Below are positions 6,586 through 10,215 of a DNA stretch of 10,215 nucleotides, piece after piece. Position 1 is the first letter of the stretch, and every line of letters starts with the position of its first letter. Position numbers and translations under genes: made by a program. The DNA is taken from positions 1-10,215 of the forward strand of contig JAOZPK010000084.1 of the NCBI GenBank assembly GCA_029932755.1, written 5' to 3'. Origin of the DNA: Candidatus Cloacimonadota bacterium. GTDB taxonomy: Bacteria; Cloacimonadota; Cloacimonadia; Cloacimonadales; TCS61. The notes below the pieces were generated by a model. The model made no database searches. It was not told the origin of the DNA and saw only the letters and a list, made by a program, of their open reading frames with translations.

Positions 6586-6617
6586 ACCAACTCGCTTAAA
6601 AGCAAGTCGGTTTTTTT
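6586..6617 (-). terminator. Intrinsic terminator of the thioredoxin operon, possibly bidirectional
   Basis: Arms at 6586-6597 and 6600-6611 pair over 12 positions around a small AT loop and are flanked by A-runs and T-runs on both sides. Read on the minus strand, every position pairs, two of them as G-U wobbles. Read on the plus strand, the same two positions are A-C mismatches. The structure is therefore better suited to end the minus-strand thioredoxin operon, whose last stop is at 6642. The seven T's at 6611-6617 let it also serve the plus-strand synthetase gene. Confidence 0.8.
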
Positions 6618-6641
6618 AATTCCTATTTAAATTAAAAGCAA

Positions 6642-7085
6642 TTATTTTTGGATTTTATTATTAACTTTTAGAATTTCTTTTATCATTTCTACAAAATTCT
6701 CTTTAGGAAATGCTCCTGTTGACATTTGAGGTTGTTCTCCTACCGGAATAAACAAAACAGAAGGGATACTGCGAATTCCGAATATACTTGCAAGTTGTTT
6801 TTGGTCTTCAGTATCAATTTTATAAATTTTTACTTTCCCATCATATTCAATTGCTAATTCTTCCATTATAGGTGCTACTCTTTTACAAGGTCCACACCAA
6901 TCTGCATAAAAATCGATAATTGCTGGAATTTCACCCTTATAATTCCACTCTGTTTCATTCTCAAAATCGAAAACTTTCTCTTTAAATGTTTCCAAAGTTA
7001 GATGTTCCGGTTTCACCTTTATTTCTTCTGCTATTAATGGAACTATCATTGTTAATGCTAATAATAATACTATTATTTTTTTCAT
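6642..7085 (-). CDS. Exported thioredoxin-fold protein
   Basis: This is a 147-residue thiol-disulfide protein. Residues 1-19 are a signal peptide (MKK, a hydrophobic core, PLIA before EE), so the mature domain should act in the periplasm or at the membrane. The thioredoxin fold follows from about residue 28: active site W63-C64-G-P-C67 in 'FYADWCGPCK' and the cis-proline P108 in 'RSIPS'. The CGPC dipeptide is that of reducing thioredoxins, not of DsbA-type oxidants. The mature domain is a close paralogue of the cytosolic thioredoxin two genes upstream, so this copy arose by duplication plus acquisition of a signal peptide. Its start has TAGGAG five bases upstream and lies eight bases behind the glutaredoxin stop, the last gene before the terminator. 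Likely roles are keeping exported cysteines reduced or cytochrome c/lipoprotein maturation. No membrane reductase (DsbD/CcdA) is visible here, so its electron donor is unknown. Confidence 0.92.
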   Translation of the reverse strand: MKKIIVLLLALTMIVPLIAEEIKVKPEHLTLETFKEKVFDFENETEWNYKGEIPAIIDFYADWCGPCKRVAPIMEELAIEYDGKVKIYKIDTEDQKQLASIFGIRSIPSVLFIPVGEQPQMSTGAFPKENFVEMIKEILKVNNKIQK

Positions 7086-7093
7086 TATTGCTC

Positions 7094-7330
7094 CTATTTT
7101 ATAGCCAACATTCTGTCGATCTTAGCTTTATTAAAACCTACTATTGGACGGTTATTAATCCATATTTGCGGAACACCCTGCTGACCAGATTTACGGATCA
7201 TATCCCGGGCTGCTCTTTGATCTCTGGAGACATCAACATCTTTAAAGCGGATTTTATTCTCTTTGAGATAACTCTTTAATTTCCTACACCATGAGCAAGT
7301 TGGTGTACTAAAAACTACAACGCTTTTCAT
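7094..7330 (-). CDS. Glutaredoxin-like protein
   Basis: This 78-residue single-domain glutaredoxin or NrdH-type redoxin carries the dithiol active site C12-S-W-C15 in 'STPTCSWCRKLKSYL', the cis-proline P54 in 'GVPQIWIN' and the terminal 'IVGFNKAKID' region. Length and motifs are complete. The CxWC centre differs from the CPYC of classical glutaredoxins and resembles the short glutaredoxin-like redoxins of anaerobes, which often take electrons from thioredoxin reductase and not from glutathione; that role is inferred from the neighbouring reductase and the absence of glutathione genes in the window. AAGGA lies about nine bases ahead of the start. It sits 33 bases after the cytosolic thioredoxin and eight bases before the exported one, so all three are almost certainly one transcript. 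Confidence 0.9.
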   Translation of the reverse strand: MKSVVVFSTPTCSWCRKLKSYLKENKIRFKDVDVSRDQRAARDMIRKSGQQGVPQIWINNRPIVGFNKAKIDRMLAIK

Positions 7331-7363
7331 TTTAACTTATCCTTAAAATAATCTTAGTAAAAC

Positions 7364-7717
7364 CTAAACTACTTTAAGAACATCTTTAATAGCTGTTACT
7401 ATAGAATCTTTTGGGAGAGCGCCTACAGCCATTTGTGGTTTATCATCCTTTGGACAAAATAACATTGAAGGAATACTGCGAATACCAAATGCTGCTGCAA
7501 GTTCCTGTTGATCTTCTGTATCTACTTTATAAATATTCACTTTGTCTTCATATTCTTTTGCAAGTTCTTCCAAAACTGGGGCAACCATTTTACAGGGTCC
7601 ACACCAATCTGCATAAAAATCAATAATACAAGGATACTCTCCTTCAAATTTCCACTCTTTGTTTACTTCAAAATTAAAAACTTTCTTCTGAAAAGTTTCT
7701 TTTGTTAAATGTTCCAT
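7364..7717 (-). CDS. trxA: Cytosolic thioredoxin
   Basis: This is a 117-residue thioredoxin without a signal peptide. The active site is W38-C39-G-P-C42 in 'FYADWCGPCKMVAP', with the buried Asp33 region ('IIDF') and the cis-proline P83 in 'RSIPS'. Two extra cysteines, C30 and C88, are absent from the exported paralogue (Ala and Ile at the matching places) and may be regulatory or incidental. It reduces protein disulfides with electrons from the thioredoxin reductase encoded upstream on the same strand. The first 14 residues ('MEHLTKETFQKKVF') match the region just behind the signal peptide of the exported copy. The start has AAGGAG at good spacing and lies about 70 bases behind a good promoter, making it the first gene of the thioredoxin-glutaredoxin-thioredoxin operon. 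Confidence 0.95.
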   Translation of the reverse strand: MEHLTKETFQKKVFNFEVNKEWKFEGEYPCIIDFYADWCGPCKMVAPVLEELAKEYEDKVNIYKVDTEDQQELAAAFGIRSIPSMLFCPKDDKPQMAVGALPKDSIVTAIKDVLKVV

Positions 7718-7793
7718 TCTTTCTCCTTTTAGAAAATGATTTCCAATATTAACTTGAGAACCATCTTAATTTTATTTTTTATTTTTTTTAATT

Positions 7794-7821
7794 AATATAA
7801 CTAAATATTTCATAATGTCAA
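7794..7821 (-). promoter_or_regulatory. Sigma70-type promoter of the thioredoxin operon
   Basis: On the minus strand a perfect TTGACA (7816-7821) is followed after 16 bases by TATATT (7794-7799, five of six). Transcription would start near 7787, giving a leader of about 70 bases before the cytosolic thioredoxin ATG at 7717. It lies in the 127-base gap after the fusion gene, so the redoxin operon can be expressed independently of it. Confidence 0.6.
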
Positions 7822-7844
7822 ATAAATAATATCCATTATTTTAT

Positions 7845-9554
7845 TTAATCATTTAAATCTATTTCAAATAAGCCCGCTATGCTATCTTTTGTATATTTTT
7901 CATCATCATTAAGCACTTGTAAATAGTGCACGATCTCATCCAGAATTTCATCTGATTTCACATGTTCAAAATGTGCTCTATTCAAGAAAAGCTCTACTTC
8001 TCCAGGCTTGTGTTTCATAATATCAAACGCCATCTCTGCTGCTGCTTTCTTATTCTCAACAACCCATTTTGTAGCTTTTTCTAGTTCTTCTACAAATACT
8101 TTTGCAACATCGGAATGCTCTCTCAAAAATTCACCTTTGAAGATCAATCCAGCATTTGGAATATTACCAATTTTATTCCCATCTTCTTCCCAAAGTTGAC
8201 TATATGATATTGATTCATAAGCATCTTTTGCATTATACATAGCGTAACTTGCTTCCGGTTCACGCAATAAAACTGTATCGCATTTCCCTGAGATAAAATC
8301 ATTTTTGATCTCTTCCGGACGTCCAAATGGATTTCCAAAAGCAAATTCAAAGTCATCTATATTATATCCCTTTGCCTCTATAAGATGTTTGGTCATAATC
8401 ATTGGTGGAGCTTGTTTAAAAAGCGGTACATGAATTTTGTGACCCTTGAGATCTTCAAAGTTTTTTGCATCATAACCACGAGTGAGCAGATGAAAATTAT
8501 CCCAAATATTTATGGAATACATTTTAATATCTACACCAGAAAGGTACAATTTCGCTGCTGCTGCTACTGCCGTAAATGTAATATCAGCTTTTTTATTCAT
8601 AACCCAAGCCATGTGTTTTTCTGTCTCTTCCCAAACTTTTAATTCTTTGATCTCTATTTTATCCATTAATCGTTTTGATTGCAGCATTTTCATAATAATT
8701 GGATAAGTTATGGGAGTTGCAGATTGGATAATCACAGAAATTTTATCTGTTTGTTTATTTGATTCGTCACCATTAGTAACTGTTTTGAAAAAGTAGATAA
8801 GAAATCTAAAAGTTTCTTTTTGCTCAGAGAAATACTCAAAACCCATTCCTGTGAGCATATTAATAAGTGGTGTAGGTTCGAACATTTGCTTCAGCACAAA
8901 ACCTTCACCTTGCTCTAATGATTGAGCTTTCTTAACGATCAGTTCAAACGGATCTTCTTTCATTCCTATCGCATTGATCTCTTCAAATTCTTCAATATTA
9001 TCTTTCCAATTTTCGTTCGTTAATTTTTCTGCTTTTTTGTATTTAACGAATAGATGGAACTCACCATTTTTCAATTCTTCTAAATAAAAAGTATCGCCAT
9101 TTTCTTCCAACATTCTTTTTAGTGGAATCGGGTCAAAATCGTTAATCACCTGTAATGCCTGATCTTTCTTCAGTTTTTTTTGTTTCTCAATTATTTTTGG
9201 AAGAAAGAAACTATCAAGCTCTCTAACATCAAAAATAATAAGCTGTTTTATCTCATCAATCCATTGTGGTTTTACAGTTTTTATTTCCTTTTCTAATTCC
9301 TTAATGCATTCAGGAAATGACAGATACAATTTATCTTCATTCCCAATTTCATTGTTTAAGGTGTGTAATAGTTCACAAATTGAGATCTTCCCTACTTTTG
9401 CAACATCGCTAAAAGTTGCCCATTTAGAAACGATCCTAAATATTTTATTGTTCTCCAATTTGCTGAATTTTGGAGACATATCCATTAAAACTTTTTTTAG
9501 TTCAGGATGCTTATTTATAGCAACACTGATTTTTGTTTTAGCTAAAATTATCAT
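7845..9554 (-). CDS. DUF1858 / DUF2249 x2 / substrate-binding-protein-like fusion
   Basis: This is a 569-residue protein of unknown function with a readable domain order. Residues about 6-72 resemble DUF1858 ('KISVAINKHPELKKVL...LLHTLN'). Residues about 103-172 and 202-256 are two TusA/SirA-like DUF2249 units, with D141-P-I-P-L145 and E226-P-T-P-L230 where TusA has its sulfur-carrying CPxP. Residues about 270-515 resemble the periplasmic substrate-binding fold of SsuA/NMT1-type ABC transporters ('ADITFTAVAAAAKLYLSG', 'FEDLKGHKIHVP', 'LLREPEASYAM'). The start has GAGGA close upstream. There is no signal peptide or lipobox, so the binding domain appears to be cytosolic and probably acts as a ligand sensor; no ABC permease or ATPase is nearby. 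It lies 80 bases after the thioredoxin reductase on the same strand, with a hairpin between them, and precedes the redoxin operon. A redox-linked ligand-sensing role is inferred only. Domain assignment is by pattern. Confidence 0.85.
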   Translation of the reverse strand: MIILAKTKISVAINKHPELKKVLMDMSPKFSKLENNKIFRIVSKWATFSDVAKVGKISICELLHTLNNEIGNEDKLYLSFPECIKELEKEIKTVKPQWIDEIKQLIIFDVRELDSFFLPKIIEKQKKLKKDQALQVINDFDPIPLKRMLEENGDTFYLEELKNGEFHLFVKYKKAEKLTNENWKDNIEEFEEINAIGMKEDPFELIVKKAQSLEQGEGFVLKQMFEPTPLINMLTGMGFEYFSEQKETFRFLIYFFKTVTNGDESNKQTDKISVIIQSATPITYPIIMKMLQSKRLMDKIEIKELKVWEETEKHMAWVMNKKADITFTAVAAAAKLYLSGVDIKMYSINIWDNFHLLTRGYDAKNFEDLKGHKIHVPLFKQAPPMIMTKHLIEAKGYNIDDFEFAFGNPFGRPEEIKNDFISGKCDTVLLREPEASYAMYNAKDAYESISYSQLWEEDGNKIGNIPNAGLIFKGEFLREHSDVAKVFVEELEKATKWVVENKKAAAEMAFDIMKHKPGEVELFLNRAHFEHVKSDEILDEIVHYLQVLNDDEKYTKDSIAGLFEIDLND

Positions 9555-9600
9555 CTTTTCCTCTTTTTGCTTTTGATACTCATTCTCATTAACAAGTTAT

Positions 9601-9628
9601 AAGAAAAGGCGGTTCTCCTACCCTTCTT
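9601..9628 (-). promoter_or_regulatory. Intercistronic hairpin between thioredoxin reductase and fusion gene
   Basis: On the minus strand, arms of 12 bases around an AGAA loop pair at ten positions, two of them as G-U wobbles. On the plus strand the wobbles become mismatches, so the structure is meant for the minus-strand transcript. It lies seven bases after the reductase stop and about 45 bases ahead of the fusion gene. No T-run follows, so attenuation, RNA processing or mRNA 3'-end protection is more likely than intrinsic termination. Confidence 0.45.
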
Positions 9629-9634
9629 ACAAAT

Positions 9635-10215
9635 TTACCTTTGAAGATATTCTATTGCATTCAATGCTGCAATTGTACCATCTGAAACTGCTGTTGTGAT
9701 CTGTCGAATTTTCTTGATGCGCACATCACCGACAGCGAAAACACCTTTTATATTTGTCTGCATATTTTCATCAGTTATTATTTCTTCCCTTTCACTGAGA
9801 TCAATAACATCTTTAACTTTATCTGTGTTTGGTATATATCCAACATAAACAAAAACGCCATCGGTTTTCAATTCAGTAAATTCACCTGTTTTTTGGTTCT
9901 GAATAATTACGCCTTCAACTTGCTGCTCACCAAGATATTCTGTAACTTCAGATTCCAGAATAAAAGATATTTTATCATTCTTTTCTGCCTGTTCAATTGC
10001 GTATTCATGAGCTTGAAAATTATCGAATTGATGAATGATAATAATTGATCTCACCCATTTCGTAAGTGAAACAGCTTCTTCCAAGGCAGAATTTCCACCA
10101 CCTACAACTAGCACATCTTTATCAGTATAAAAATCTCCATCACAGGTTGCACAATAAGAGATACCCAAGCCTTTGAATTTGTCTTCATTTTTGGCTCCAA
10201 GTTTTCTGGGTTTGC
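9635..10215 (-). CDS. trxB: Thioredoxin reductase, 5' end cut by window edge
   Basis: This is a flavin-dependent pyridine-nucleotide-disulfide oxidoreductase that reduces thioredoxin. The frame stays open to the right edge (first whole codon at 10213-10211), reading KPRKLGAKNEDKFKGLGISY before the redox centre CATC ('YCATCDGDFY'). About 192 residues are present, so the N-terminal FAD-binding portion, roughly 115-120 residues in this family, lies outside. Visible landmarks are the Rossmann GGGNSALEEA, the late FAD motif 'GVFAVGDVR' and the thioredoxin-contact tail 'IRQITTAVSDGTIAALNA'. The NADPH signature HRRxxxR reads HQFDNFQ here, so all three arginines are absent; NADH or another donor is likely. 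The apparent start at 10168 is an internal TTG and not the true start. It is followed after 80 bases by the DUF1858 fusion and further on by two thioredoxins and a glutaredoxin, its likely partners. Confidence 0.93.
   Translation of the reverse strand, partial: KPRKLGAKNEDKFKGLGISYCATCDGDFYTDKDVLVVGGGNSALEEAVSLTKWVRSIIIIHQFDNFQAHEYAIEQAEKNDKISFILESEVTEYLGEQQVEGVIIQNQKTGEFTELKTDGVFVYVGYIPNTDKVKDVIDLSEREEIITDENMQTNIKGVFAVGDVRIKKIRQITTAVSDGTIAALNAIEYLQR

Noticed and set aside
7820..7846. AT-only hairpin just after the fusion gene as a terminator
   Set aside because: It has no G-C pairs in its stem and a bulge, overlaps the -35 box of the thioredoxin promoter, and is expected by chance in DNA this AT-rich.
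10166..10168. Start of thioredoxin reductase at 10168
   Set aside because: The codon is TTG inside the conserved region; the frame continues upstream with the family-typical PRKLG segment to the window edge.
1..10215. CRISPR array, tRNA, rRNA, insertion sequence or prophage genes
   Set aside because: No regularly spaced repeats, cloverleaf with CCA-type ends, rRNA-like conserved segments, transposase or phage proteins were seen on either strand.

Overview
The window is AT-rich and densely coded, with two blocks of minus-strand genes flanking two plus-strand genes. Strong AGGAGG-type ribosome binding sites, an exported thioredoxin, an EnvC-like secreted coiled-coil protein and an ADP-forming acyl-CoA synthetase point to a fermentative, strictly anaerobic bacterium with a Gram-negative type envelope. 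Short hairpin-forming intergenic repeats of the 'gtcattccc' and 'gtcatcctgag' kind fit Cloacimonadota or a neighbouring lineage; this placement is a low-confidence guess from style, not from a marker gene. No rRNA, tRNA, CRISPR, transposase or phage gene was found.

Layout. 1-400 (minus): N-terminal part of a secreted coiled-coil protein that runs off the left edge and probably activates or performs murein hydrolysis. 491-667 (minus): a 58-residue conserved-looking hypothetical protein. 695-806: a gap-free tandem duplication of a 56-nt unit. 813-1994 (minus): a DUF438 / hemerythrin-like / PAS sensor protein. 1995-2524: a divergent intergenic region with a cluster of hairpin repeats. 2525-3487 (plus): an HDAC-family deacetylase. 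3529-3657: a compound palindromic repeat. 3730-6411 (plus): an 893-residue fusion of an ADP-forming acyl-CoA synthetase with a GNAT acetyltransferase. 6586-6617: a convergent terminator. 6642-7717 (minus): an operon of cytosolic thioredoxin, glutaredoxin and exported thioredoxin behind a good sigma70-type promoter. 7845-9554 (minus): an unusual DUF1858 / two DUF2249 / substrate-binding-protein fusion without a signal peptide. 9635-10215 (minus): a thioredoxin reductase cut by the right edge.

Two functional themes emerge. The plus-strand pair looks like a reversible protein-acetylation module built around acetyl-CoA/acetate metabolism: an acetyltransferase fused to the enzyme that interconverts acyl-CoA and ATP, with a deacetylase next to it. 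This is analogous in logic to Bacillus acuA/acuC and Salmonella Pat/CobB. The minus-strand right half is a thiol-redox island: a reductase, two closely related thioredoxins (one cytosolic, one exported) and a glutaredoxin, with the DUF1858/DUF2249/SBP fusion in the middle. The DUF438 sensor on the left belongs to the same loose family of anaerobe redox or nitric-oxide-associated domains (DUF438, DUF1858, DUF2249, hemerythrin), so the window may encode a redox sensing and repair neighbourhood.

Most notable oddities: the thioredoxin reductase keeps its Rossmann glycines but has lost all three arginines of the HRRxxxR NADPH signature; the hemerythrin-like domain lacks its usual first histidines; and the substrate-binding domain appears to be cytoplasmic.
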